Part shown: positions 23,770-30,396 of the stretch, in pieces
Layout of the letters: every line of letters begins with the position of its first letter
Position numbering within the stretch: position 1 is the stretch's first letter
Origin: a virus
Reading direction: 5' to 3' (one strand)
IMG/VR virus record: IMGVR_UViG_3300035698_001799
Coordinates: 1-33,246 of that record
Length of the DNA stretch: 33,246 nt
The notes under the pieces: model-generated
Database searches by the model: none
The model's input: the letters and a program-made list of their open reading frames with translations, nothing else
Told to the model about the DNA's origin: nothing
Made by a program: the position numbers and the translations under genes

Positions 23770-25524
23770 TCAATTCTCTAAGACTGAAAAATTGTTTTGT
23801 TTTTGAATTGTAATAGATTTTTCAAATAATTCACTATAATCAGTTTGAAGTCTATGAGAGATAATATACACACAAAGGTTCGGAGAGTCTTCAGTCATGG
23901 CCCTGAGGCTTGTAACTAGTTTATCTAGACCTTCTTCATCTATAGCGCTGTCCAATATTTCATCTAACATTAAAAGATTACAGTTCCAATTAGAAATTAC
24001 TTTGGTTATATTAATAAAAGAAAGCAGGATCGACATATCTATTCTTTTCTTTTCACCCTCAGAATAAGAATAATAAGATACTGAATTGCTCATATTTTCT
24101 ACGTTAACAATCTTCTCGTTCATATATTCATCGAATTCTAACATTGAAGGGAGCTCAAATAATTGTAAGTATTCATTTATTTTAGCATTTAATATTGGAA
24201 TAAGTTTTTTAAAAAAGAAAGCTTTAATACCGTTCTCAGAAAGGATGTTGATTACCATTTCATTATTCTTGATATCAGTCTTTATTGTCTCACAGTTCTG
24301 ATGTTTTTCCTTATAATCAACACATTTATCATCAAATTCTGCTTCTAGTTCCTCAAGATTAAAATCTATTTGCTTCTGTTTAATCTCTTCTTTATTCTTT
24401 TCTAAATGAGATATTTCATCTTCAAGGTTCTCAAGCTTTTCGATAATAAAATTCTGTTTATGTTCAAGATCTACAGATTTTCTTTTGCTATCTGATTTTT
24501 CTTTGATCTTAATTTCAAGTTTCTTTTTATCACTTAATATATTCTTAAGGTTTTCATCTGCCACTTTTATCTCTTCTGTCAATCTTTTCAGCTCTGTATC
24601 TCTATGTTGTGGTGTTATTTCATTAACACACAGCGGACATATTGTATTCTCTTTAAGATGCTTAATTGTTTTCTTGAAATTCTTTGTTTCGTATTCCCAG
24701 CGGGCAGTTGATTTAACTAATGTCTCTCGATTCTCTTTAAGCGAGTCAAGGACGGCGAATGCGGGTAGATCACTAATATCTTGACGTATGGTATCCCTTT
24801 CCTTCTCAGATAGCTCCTTGGCCGTACATTTATCTTGTATTCTATTATCTAGATTTTGTATTTCTTTTTCTTTGTTATCATCGAAACTTTTACTAGCTTC
24901 TTTTAATTGCTCTACTCTTTTTTTCATTGACTTGATATTTTCTTTTAAAATATCTAGTGTTCGCTTAATAATCTCATATTGCATATACAGATCTACATTT
25001 TCTTTCTTAACAGCTCCTAACATCTCACCAAATATTTTAATATTAAATATCTGTTCTATGATTGCTCTCTTGTCATTAGCTTTTAAAGATAGGAATGGTC
25101 TGTTGTAATTAATTGCTAGTGAGATAACGTTCTTAAACATAGCATGGTTGATGCCGACTATCTTATCAATTTCTTCTTGGTTCAATTTTTTAGAAGACAT
25201 TAGATCTGCCTTCTTACCATTCTTGATAATTTTAATAGCATTGGGGCGCATCGTTCTAATAATTGTATATTTATCTCGATTGTCAACTAGAAAATCGCAT
25301 TTGACATACAATTTCTTTTTGTTCTTACGATTAATGATTTCTTCTATTCTTATTTTACGATAGGGTTTTCCAAACAAACAAAATGATATGGCGTCGAGGA
25401 TGGTTGACTTACCACTTCCATTTTTACCTGCTATTAAATTCAGGCCTGTTGTAAAGTCTATCTTTTCTATTTTTGATCCGAACGATAAGATATTACTAAA
25501 TTCTATTGATTCAAATTTGACTAT
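23770..25524 (-). CDS. 46: Recombination nuclease subunit gp46 (Rad50/SbcC-like ATPase)
   Basis: The 584-residue SMC-like ATPase has Walker A AGKNGSGKST near residue 35, long coiled coils on either side of a zinc-hook CPLC (about residue 300), an ABC signature YSEGEKKRIDM, Walker B LLMLDEILDSAID and a downstream ISHR His switch. It partners gp47. The start at 25524 follows AGGAAGGAATATG; a frame reaching 21 residues further upstream would extend into the promoter and is not used. It is the first leftward gene after the divergent promoter region. Confidence 0.94.
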   Translation of the reverse strand: MVKFESIEFSNILSFGSKIEKIDFTTGLNLIAGKNGSGKSTILDAISFCLFGKPYRKIRIEEIINRKNKKKLYVKCDFLVDNRDKYTIIRTMRPNAIKIIKNGKKADLMSSKKLNQEEIDKIVGINHAMFKNVISLAINYNRPFLSLKANDKRAIIEQIFNIKIFGEMLGAVKKENVDLYMQYEIIKRTLDILKENIKSMKKRVEQLKEASKSFDDNKEKEIQNLDNRIQDKCTAKELSEKERDTIRQDISDLPAFAVLDSLKENRETLVKSTARWEYETKNFKKTIKHLKENTICPLCVNEITPQHRDTELKRLTEEIKVADENLKNILSDKKKLEIKIKEKSDSKRKSVDLEHKQNFIIEKLENLEDEISHLEKNKEEIKQKQIDFNLEELEAEFDDKCVDYKEKHQNCETIKTDIKNNEMVINILSENGIKAFFFKKLIPILNAKINEYLQLFELPSMLEFDEYMNEKIVNVENMSNSVSYYSYSEGEKKRIDMSILLSFINITKVISNWNCNLLMLDEILDSAIDEEGLDKLVTSLRAMTEDSPNLCVYIISHRLQTDYSELFEKSITIQKQNNFSVLEN

Positions 25525-25565
25525 CATATTCCTTCCTGAAAATATTAGCTTGACATCTGTTAATA

Positions 25566-25594
25566 AATATACTATATTAATTTCCACTTGTCAA
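25566..25594 (-). promoter_or_regulatory. Sigma-70-like leftward promoter for the gp46 operon
   Basis: On the minus strand TTGACA (25594-25589), 17 bases, and TATATT (25571-25566) stand about 40 bases upstream of the gp46 start. It lacks the TGC extension seen in the other leftward promoters. It faces away from the rightward promoter at 25658. Confidence 0.85.
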
Positions 25595-25657
25595 GTAAAT
25601 AATTGCTTATTTTTGCAAAAATAAGATCTTATAATAAAATCTTTTTTAAAATAAACC

Positions 25658-25686
25658 TTGACAAACCGAAATAATTTTACTATATA
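25658..25686 (+). promoter_or_regulatory. Sigma-70-like rightward promoter for uvsY
   Basis: TTGACA (25658-25663), a 17-base spacer and TATATA (25681-25686) form a good promoter. Transcription would begin near 25693, only a few bases before the CTTAAG array, so the whole array would be in the 5' leader of the uvsY transcript. Confidence 0.8.
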
Positions 25687-25699
25687 TAATAGGGAGTAT

Positions 25700-25849
25700 C
25701 TTAAGAGACCTTAAGAACATCTTAAAAAAACCTTAAGAAATACTTAAGGGCCCTAGGACCTTAAGAAATACTTAAGGGCCCTTAAGAAAACCTTAAAGGG
25801 CCCTAGGACCTTAAGAACATCTTAAGATATATAGGACCTGGACCTTAAG
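25700..25849. repeat. Array of helically phased CTTAAG palindromes between promoter and uvsY
   Basis: Ten perfect CTTAAG hexamers start at 25700, 25710, 25732, 25743, 25760, 25771, 25781, 25810, 25821 and 25844, and two CTTAAA variants start at 25721 and 25792. Most spacings are 10 or 11 bases, with breaks of 17, 18 and 23. An 18-base unit GGGCCCTAGGACCTTAAG occurs twice (25748 and 25798), and CTTAAGGGCCCTTAAG (25771-25786) is a perfect 16-base palindrome. The array is non-coding and occupies much of the 450-base gap between gp46 and uvsY. T4 has a replication origin at uvsY, so an origin role is plausible but inferred. Operator, leader-RNA or packaging roles are alternatives. Confidence 0.85.
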
Positions 25850-25909
25850 GACCAAGATAATGGCCCCAGGAAATTTTCTAAATAAAATCTTACGGACGAA
25901 GAAAATGCT

Positions 25910-25938
25910 CAACATCGTCTGCTTCGCATCCAATGTTG
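25910..25938 (+). other. Possible stem-loop in the uvsY leader
   Basis: The arms CAACAT and ATGTTG are perfect complements enclosing a shorter TGC-TTC-GCA hairpin. It lies between the CTTAAG array and the uvsY ribosome binding site and is followed by a GC-rich GCGCAGCGCG stretch unusual for this AT-rich genome. The function is unknown. Together with the two promoters and the array, this accounts for what I can see in the 450-base gene-free stretch. Confidence 0.4.
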
Positions 25939-25974
25939 CGCAGCGCGTTGTTTGAAAAAGGAGAACGAATTATT

Positions 25975-26385
25975 ATGAACCTTGTTGATCTTAAGAACCT
26001 TAAATTGAAAGCTAAAGACCATTTTAAAATAACCCCAGAAAATATTTTGGATAAATCGATCCAATTAGGAACGCTTTTCCAAAGATACTCGCAGATTCAT
26101 AATACAGAACTTCTGAAATTGAAAACATTATCAGTAGAAAAGGATAAATTGTATGGAGATCTGTATCATAAAAAGAAGTTTGAGGGTAGTTTCACTTTAG
26201 ATTCTAATAAAGAAATCGATATTTATGTTAAGGCAGATGATACATATTACAAATTACTGGTAAAAATAGCAAACCAAGAAGTAATTGTAGACTGGTTAGA
26301 ACAAACTATCAACAATATAAACAAATTAGGTTTCTACATTAAGAATTATGTTGACATATACAAATTTAAGAATGGTGATGTTTAA
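25975..26385 (+). CDS. uvsY: Recombination mediator UvsY
   Basis: The 136-residue protein loads UvsX onto gp32-coated DNA. It matches T4 UvsY (137 residues) in length and in the overall helical pattern: YSQIHNTELLKLKTL, the polar KKKFEGSFTLDSNKEI segment and a C-terminal DWLEQTINNINKLGFYIKNY. The start at ATG 25975 has AAAGGAGAAC about 10 bases upstream; a frame 14 residues longer lies in leader sequence. The neighbouring uvsW gene downstream is also as in T4. Confidence 0.85.
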   Translation: MNLVDLKNLKLKAKDHFKITPENILDKSIQLGTLFQRYSQIHNTELLKLKTLSVEKDKLYGDLYHKKKFEGSFTLDSNKEIDIYVKADDTYYKLLVKIANQEVIVDWLEQTINNINKLGFYIKNYVDIYKFKNGDV

Positions 26386-26390
26386 TTATA

Positions 26391-26398
26391 TATAAATA
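26391..26398 (+). promoter_or_regulatory. T4-type late promoter upstream of uvsW
   Basis: TATAAATA lies 5 bases after the uvsY stop and 45 bases before the uvsW start, giving a correct distance for a late transcript with a short leader. Confidence 0.6.
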
Positions 26399-26442
26399 CC
26401 TATGTGATAATATTTTAAGTTTATAACTATATAGGTACTGAT

Positions 26443-27435
26443 ATGAATCTGATTACTGTTGATAAATTGAATGAAGTATATTTTAAGATTAACTGCAACT
26501 ATTCACAAGCTCTAGAGCTCCGTGATTTCTTTTCTGAGTTTGTTCCTGGATTTCAATACAGCCCAAAATTTCGTAATAAAATATGGAACGGTAAGATTTC
26601 GTCGTTTAATATGACAACATCACAACTTCCGATCGGTCTGTATAGAGAATTGTGTAAATTTATAAAGAAATATCATTATGACATTAAATTCAATTTTAAA
26701 GTTGAAGATGTCAGAAACAATATATCAGATCAAGAAATGGACGAGTTTTACGAGGCTATATTTAAAAACTCATCGTTCTACCCTAGAGATTATCAAGACA
26801 TGTCTGTTCACCGGGCACTGAACCGCAAACGAGGAATTATAGAGTCCCCTACTGCATCAGGTAAATCTTTAGTAATATATTGTATCATTAGATTTCTTTT
26901 AGCCCAAGATAAAAAAATAATGCTGGTAGTTCCTAATATCGGACTGACAACACAAATGTTCAACGATTTTAAAGAATATGGTTGGACAGCTTGTGAAGAT
27001 TATACTAGTATTTTATATGGTAAAAGTAAAAAATATGATCCAAATAAACCAGTTCTAATTACAACCTGGCAGAGTATTTACAAGAAAAAAACAACTTACC
27101 TGAAATCATTCGACGCGGTATTGGTAGATGAATGTATATCCGGAGATTCATTAATAAAAATGGCAAATAATACATATAAGAAAATAACAGATATTAAAAA
27201 AGGAGATAAAATTTTAAGTTATAATATAGAAAATAATAAAATAGAAGATGACGAAGTTTTAAAATTACATGAAAATTTATTTATTTCTTCTTCGGAAGAG
27301 ATGTATGAAATTGAATTAGAAAATGGAAAAAACTTACAGTTAACAGGAAATCATAAAGTATTAACTAAAAACAGAGGGTATGTTAAAGTTAAACATTTAA
27401 AAGAAAAAGATGATATAGTAGATTTAAAACTATAA
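26443..27435 (+). CDS. uvsW: UvsW helicase, N-terminal fragment with split-intein N-part
   Basis: Residues 1-230 are the N-terminal DNA-binding domain and first motor domain of UvsW, an SF2 helicase for branch migration and R-loop or D-loop unwinding. The Q-motif region is FYPRDYQDMSV, Walker A is ESPTASGKS, motif Ia is VVPNIGLTTQM, and Walker B breaks after AVLVDE. The last 100 residues are an intein N-part starting CISGDSLIKM, with a block-B region LTGNHKVLT. The frame stops inside the intein, so the product requires trans-splicing with the fragment at 28401. Confidence 0.93.
   Translation: MNLITVDKLNEVYFKINCNYSQALELRDFFSEFVPGFQYSPKFRNKIWNGKISSFNMTTSQLPIGLYRELCKFIKKYHYDIKFNFKVEDVRNNISDQEMDEFYEAIFKNSSFYPRDYQDMSVHRALNRKRGIIESPTASGKSLVIYCIIRFLLAQDKKIMLVVPNIGLTTQMFNDFKEYGWTACEDYTSILYGKSKKYDPNKPVLITTWQSIYKKKTTYLKSFDAVLVDECISGDSLIKMANNTYKKITDIKKGDKILSYNIENNKIEDDEVLKLHENLFISSSEEMYEIELENGKNLQLTGNHKVLTKNRGYVKVKHLKEKDDIVDLKL
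27133..27432 (+). mobile_element. Split intein N-part in UvsW (100 residues)
   Basis: It runs from Cys1 in CISGDSLIKM to DDIVDLKL before the stop. Blocks A, N2-like and B (GNHKVLT, with the His) are present. It interrupts the helicase DE|CH box. Its partner, 35 residues ending ICVSN, is encoded at 28401-28505 beyond the intervening endonuclease gene. Confidence 0.9.
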
Positions 27436-27478
27436 ATACATATAGCTAAAACTAAATGTTTACAAGGAGAGCTATATG
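27431..27478 (+). promoter_or_regulatory. Late promoter overlapping a start-codon-sequestering hairpin
   Basis: TATAAATA is at 27431-27438. CATATAGCT (27439-27447) is perfectly complementary to AGCTATATG (27470-27478), whose last three bases are the endonuclease start codon; AAGGAG sits at the edge of the loop. Read-through transcripts can form the 9-bp stem and hide the ATG. A transcript starting from the late promoter should begin within the left arm and lose most of it. Confidence 0.7.
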
Positions 27479-28432
27479 CATATAAATGAAAAAAGAAGAT
27501 TGAATGCTTTTAATGAATATAATGTTCTGTTAAAAAATAATGAACAAAATCTTTTTATTAAGAACTGGAAAAATAATGCTTTGTTACTTTCAAATAGTAT
27601 TTTTTTAGGAAATAGAAATGATGTTAGAAATTTTTTAAATAGATGTAAATCTAAAATTACAGGAAAATTAATTGATTATTTATATGAAGATTTGGATAAT
27701 ATTAAGAGTAAATTAAAAAAAATAAGGAAAGAAATAAATTCTTATGGTGGCAAACGGTGCTGGGAATTAAATAAAAAGACTCTATTGAAAAATTTTTCTG
27801 GAGAACCTTGGAATAAAGGATTGACAAAGGAAATAGATGATAGAATTCCCTCGGCTTGGAATAAAGGATTGACAAAGGAAATAGATGATAGATTGATGAA
27901 AATGTCTAATGATAGAATTGGTGTTGGAAATCCTATGTATGGTTATAAACATTCAGAAGAATATAAAAAAAAGAAGTCTAAATTAATGAAAGAAAAAATA
28001 TTAAATGGAACTTTTACTCCAAATATTCATAATTCTAGAACTCATTGGCAAGCTGAATATAATGGTAAAAAATATAGATCTTCATGGGAGGCTGTTTATC
28101 ATCATTTAAATCCAGAATGTGAATATGAAAAAATTAGAATAGAATATTATTTAAATGATAAAAGAAAAATTTATATAACAGATTTTGTAAATGAAAATAA
28201 TAAAATTGTATATGAAATAAAACCAGAATCTAAAATAAAAGATCAAATAACAAAATTAAAAGAAACCGCAGCATTGAATTGGTGTAAAAATAATGGTTAT
28301 AGATACGAATATATTACTCAAAAGTATTTTTATAAAAATTTTAATAAAATTGATTTTAATTGTTTTGATATAAATGTTAAACAGAAAATGGAAAAATTAT
28401 ATGAAATTGAAAAGTGTAAAGAAAATAACTAA
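27476..28432 (+). CDS. Free-standing homing endonuclease between split-intein halves, PD-(D/E)XK type
   Basis: The 318-residue protein has a helical N-terminus, two WNKGLTKEIDDR repeats and a GVGNPMYGYKHSEE segment like the NUMOD3 DNA-binding motif. It ends in a nuclease-like domain: YRSSWEAVYHHL, ITDFVNE, VYEIKPE, then a WCKNNGYRYEYIT helix-strand. That order (Glu, Asp, Glu-x-Lys) is a PD-(D/E)XK core and resembles the gp4-like protein at 6042. Its location between the two halves of a split intein fits the fractured-gene arrangement known from phage metagenomes, in which the endonuclease gene drives homing of the split intein. It overlaps the UvsW middle fragment by 32 bases. Confidence 0.85.
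   Translation: MHINEKRRLNAFNEYNVLLKNNEQNLFIKNWKNNALLLSNSIFLGNRNDVRNFLNRCKSKITGKLIDYLYEDLDNIKSKLKKIRKEINSYGGKRCWELNKKTLLKNFSGEPWNKGLTKEIDDRIPSAWNKGLTKEIDDRLMKMSNDRIGVGNPMYGYKHSEEYKKKKSKLMKEKILNGTFTPNIHNSRTHWQAEYNGKKYRSSWEAVYHHLNPECEYEKIRIEYYLNDKRKIYITDFVNENNKIVYEIKPESKIKDQITKLKETAALNWCKNNGYRYEYITQKYFYKNFNKIDFNCFDINVKQKMEKLYEIEKCKENN
27807..27892 (+). repeat. Perfect 38-base direct repeat inside the endonuclease gene
   Basis: A 38-base unit at 27807-27844 is repeated exactly at 27855-27892 with a 48-base period, so the reading frame is kept. Each copy encodes WNKGLTKEIDDR. The lack of any third-position change indicates a recent duplication or ongoing conversion. Confidence 0.85.
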
Positions 28433-28505
28433 ACCAGAAAAAGTTTATAATTTACATGTTAAAAATAATAATAATTATTTTGCAAATGATATTTGTGTAT
28501 CTAAT
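28401..28505 (+). mobile_element. Split intein C-part in UvsW (35 residues)
   Basis: The block F-like VYNLHVKNNNNYFANDI is followed by CVSN and then the Cys of the extein CHGAK. The terminal Asn and +1 Cys are present; the usual penultimate His is Ser. Together with the 100-residue N-part it makes a complete, endonuclease-free Hint domain. Confidence 0.9.
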
Positions 28506-29156
28506 TGTCATGGAGCAAAAGCGATGCAATTACAAGGCGCACTCAAAAAGATGACCAATGCTGAATATAGAGTTGGTCTAACAGGTACATTACAAGAGGA
28601 TAGATATAATCTTCTTAACATTAATGGATATCTGGGCCCAACTATTATGGCCTTGAAGTCATCTGAGCTGATAGATAGAGGTATATTATCAAAAATTAAA
28701 ATAGCTAATTTGATATTAAAATATCCTGAAGATATTGTTGAGATGCATAAAAATCGCCCATATGAAGAAGAGGTGCGAACGATTATAGAATATCAACAGC
28801 GTCAAAAGGTATTTAACATCATAGTAGATCATACAAAACCGGATGATAATATTTTAATGTTGTTTTCAAGGATCCAACATTTAAAAGATACCAAAGAATA
28901 TCTTGAGAAACAATATCCAGATAGAAAAATTCATGAGATATACGGTGATATTGATCCTGACAAAAGGGAATCAATTAGAACGTCATTAGATAGAACTGAA
29001 AGAAAAATTTATTTAACAACCAATTCGTTTATAATTGTTGATAGTAATGAAGAAATCATTTTAAAAAATGGACAAAAAAAGAAGGGATCAATGATTACAA
29101 TAGAAGATGATATTGATGATGATTGGATAAAAACAAAAAAAATTCATGTAAATTAA
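28401..29156 (+). CDS. uvsW: UvsW helicase, middle fragment with split-intein C-part
   Basis: The first 35 residues (MKLKSVKKIT to ICVSN) are the intein C-part. The extein resumes with Cys in CHGAKAMQLQ, completing the DECH box. Motif III is VGLTGTL, and motif IV lies in NILMLFSRIQHL. The recognisable helicase sequence ends at KIYLTT (29021), just before motif V. About 44 further residues (starting NSFIIVDSNEEI) do not belong to UvsW and end at a stop. ATG 28401 is chosen because it is preceded by ATGGAAAAA and gives a normal-length C-part. An ATG 9 codons upstream (28374) is possible. Confidence 0.88.
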   Translation: MKLKSVKKITKPEKVYNLHVKNNNNYFANDICVSNCHGAKAMQLQGALKKMTNAEYRVGLTGTLQEDRYNLLNINGYLGPTIMALKSSELIDRGILSKIKIANLILKYPEDIVEMHKNRPYEEEVRTIIEYQQRQKVFNIIVDHTKPDDNILMLFSRIQHLKDTKEYLEKQYPDRKIHEIYGDIDPDKRESIRTSLDRTERKIYLTTNSFIIVDSNEEIILKNGQKKKGSMITIEDDIDDDWIKTKKIHVN

Positions 29157-29160
29157 TGTT

Positions 29161-29188
29161 TATTGGTATAAATATAATTAAACCAATA
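29161..29188 (+). promoter_or_regulatory. Late promoter inside an inverted repeat upstream of the HNH endonuclease
   Basis: TATAAATA (29167-29174) lies between the arms TATTGGT (29161-29167) and ACCAATA (29182-29188). AAGGAG and the ATG follow immediately. As at 27431, a late transcript would start after the left arm and so lack the hairpin that read-through RNA can form. Confidence 0.6.
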
Positions 29189-29203
29189 GATACAAGGAGT
29201 TAC

Positions 29204-30070
29204 ATGATTTTTCAAAAATTTATTCAGTTATTAGGAGAGCCTAGTGATATAAATTTATTAATGAAATATATAAAATTTTGTAGATCGAGTTATCAAATCG
29301 AAGGTAATATAATTGAAAAACATCATATTGTACCAAGAAGTATTTGTAAAGAGTGGATTAAAGAAGAATTTAATATTATATCAATGTCATATGAAAATCA
29401 TATTAAATCTCATAAAATGCTTGTTGAACTTTATCCAATACGGAAATTTTATAGACCATTGAACTATATGTTAAATTTCAATAAACCAGAAGAATATTCA
29501 AAAATGAAAAGTAAAGAAGTTTCTGAATGGTGGAAAACATTTAAAAAAACCGACAAATATATATTATGGATAGAAAAAAGACGCAAGAGTACTAATAATT
29601 TTGAAAATTTTATTAAAGGTGGGATTAAAAGTACGATTAAAAGGAATAAAAGTAAAACATATCGTAAGAAAATTTCTAAAGCTTGTCGAGATTTTTGGGA
29701 TGAAGATAAAAAATTTTTACATTCAAAAAAAATGAAAAGTAAAATGACAGTAGAAAGGAGAAAGAAAATGTCTGAAATTTTATTAAATCGTTGGGCGGAT
29801 GATAATTTTAAAAATAAAATGAAAATAAAAATGAAAGAAATAAATCAAGAAGAAGGAAAGAGAAATGTAAGTTCTGAGAAAAATAAAAAATATTGGAAAG
29901 ATCCAGATTATAGAAAAAAGATGAAAATAGCTAGACAAAATGGTAAACAAAGAGATATAAAAAGTCAATCAAATAAAATGAAAGAAAACTGGAAGGATCC
30001 GGAGTTTAGAAAAATGATGTTAGAAAGGAGAAAGAAATCTAATGAAACCAAAGAAAATAGAGGAAATTAA
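29204..30070 (+). CDS. HNH homing endonuclease inserted in uvsW
   Basis: The 288-residue protein carries an HNH nuclease motif, EKHHIVPRSICKEW followed by SYENHIKSHKML, near residues 45-80. The rest is a highly basic region with repeated units of the type W-x-D-x-x-[FY]-[RK]-x-K-M (YWKDPDYRKKMK, NWKDPEFRKMM, RWADDNFKNKMK), probably DNA-binding modules. The start at ATG 29204 has AAGGAG at ideal spacing; a longer frame beginning at 29123 overlaps the UvsW fragment and lacks such a site. It separates the UvsW middle and C-terminal fragments. Confidence 0.85.
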   Translation: MIFQKFIQLLGEPSDINLLMKYIKFCRSSYQIEGNIIEKHHIVPRSICKEWIKEEFNIISMSYENHIKSHKMLVELYPIRKFYRPLNYMLNFNKPEEYSKMKSKEVSEWWKTFKKTDKYILWIEKRRKSTNNFENFIKGGIKSTIKRNKSKTYRKKISKACRDFWDEDKKFLHSKKMKSKMTVERRKKMSEILLNRWADDNFKNKMKIKMKEINQEEGKRNVSSEKNKKYWKDPDYRKKMKIARQNGKQRDIKSQSNKMKENWKDPEFRKMMLERRKKSNETKENRGN

Positions 30071-30099
30071 AAGTCCCGGCCATATTTTGGTCGGGACTT
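30071..30099 (+). other. Strong 11-bp hairpin between HNH gene and UvsW C-fragment
   Basis: AAGTCCCGGCC pairs with GGTCGGGACTT (one G-U pair) across a 7-base loop. It begins directly after the endonuclease stop and lies 15 bases before the next ATG. It is not followed by a U-run, so termination is doubtful. It may be part of an intron 3' end or an RNA-processing element. Confidence 0.6.
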
Positions 30100-30114
30100 A
30101 TTAGCTGAGCAACT

Positions 30115-30396
30115 ATGAGCACAGGTATAAATATAAAAAGGTTGCATCATGTAGTGTTTGGTAGTTCTTATAAGTCTAAGATTAAAGTCTTGCAGAGTAT
30201 TGGAAGAGGCCTTAGAACACATGAGACAAAGAAACAACTGATACTATGGGATCTTGTTGATGATATGACATGGGTTAATCGTCTTAAGAATATTAGTAAG
30301 AATCATGTTTATAAACACTTTGAAGAAAGATTAAGATTTTATAAACAACAAGGCTTTGAATTTATATCTAAAAAGATTTCTTTGGGAGATTTATGA
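30115..30396 (+). CDS. uvsW: UvsW helicase, C-terminal fragment
   Basis: The 93 residues contain helicase motif V (STGINIKRLHHVVFG) and motif VI (VLQSIGRGLR) and end like UvsW (KHFEERLRFYKQQGFEF). They complete the second motor domain. Together the extein parts add up to about 495 residues, near T4 UvsW. The ATG has a poor ribosome binding site (GCTGAG), and a stop lies two codons upstream in frame, so no intein C-part is attached. How this piece is joined to the middle fragment is unresolved: RNA splicing, non-covalent assembly, or loss of function. Confidence 0.85.
   Translation: MSTGINIKRLHHVVFGSSYKSKIKVLQSIGRGLRTHETKKQLILWDLVDDMTWVNRLKNISKNHVYKHFEERLRFYKQQGFEFISKKISLGDL

Noticed and set aside
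25700-25849. CTTAAG array as a CRISPR array
   Set aside because: Repeats are only 6 bases, spacers are 4-5 bases, and there are no cas genes.
27821-27828. TTGACA-like hexamers in the endonuclease repeats
   Set aside because: No -10 element follows at 16-18 bases and both copies are in coding sequence.
29031-29203. Definite group I intron in uvsW
   Set aside because: I could not find conserved core helices; the 5' segment is A-rich and reads as protein. It is kept only as a hypothesis in the findings.
30071-30099. Hairpin as an intrinsic terminator after the HNH gene
   Set aside because: It is followed by ATTAGCTGAG, not a U-run, and the UvsW C-fragment must be transcribed beyond it.
30124-30131. 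TATAAATA inside the UvsW C-fragment gene
   Set aside because: It is encoded by the conserved motif V codons Gly-Ile-Asn-Ile and is probably coincidental; the spacing to the next start is not promoter-like.
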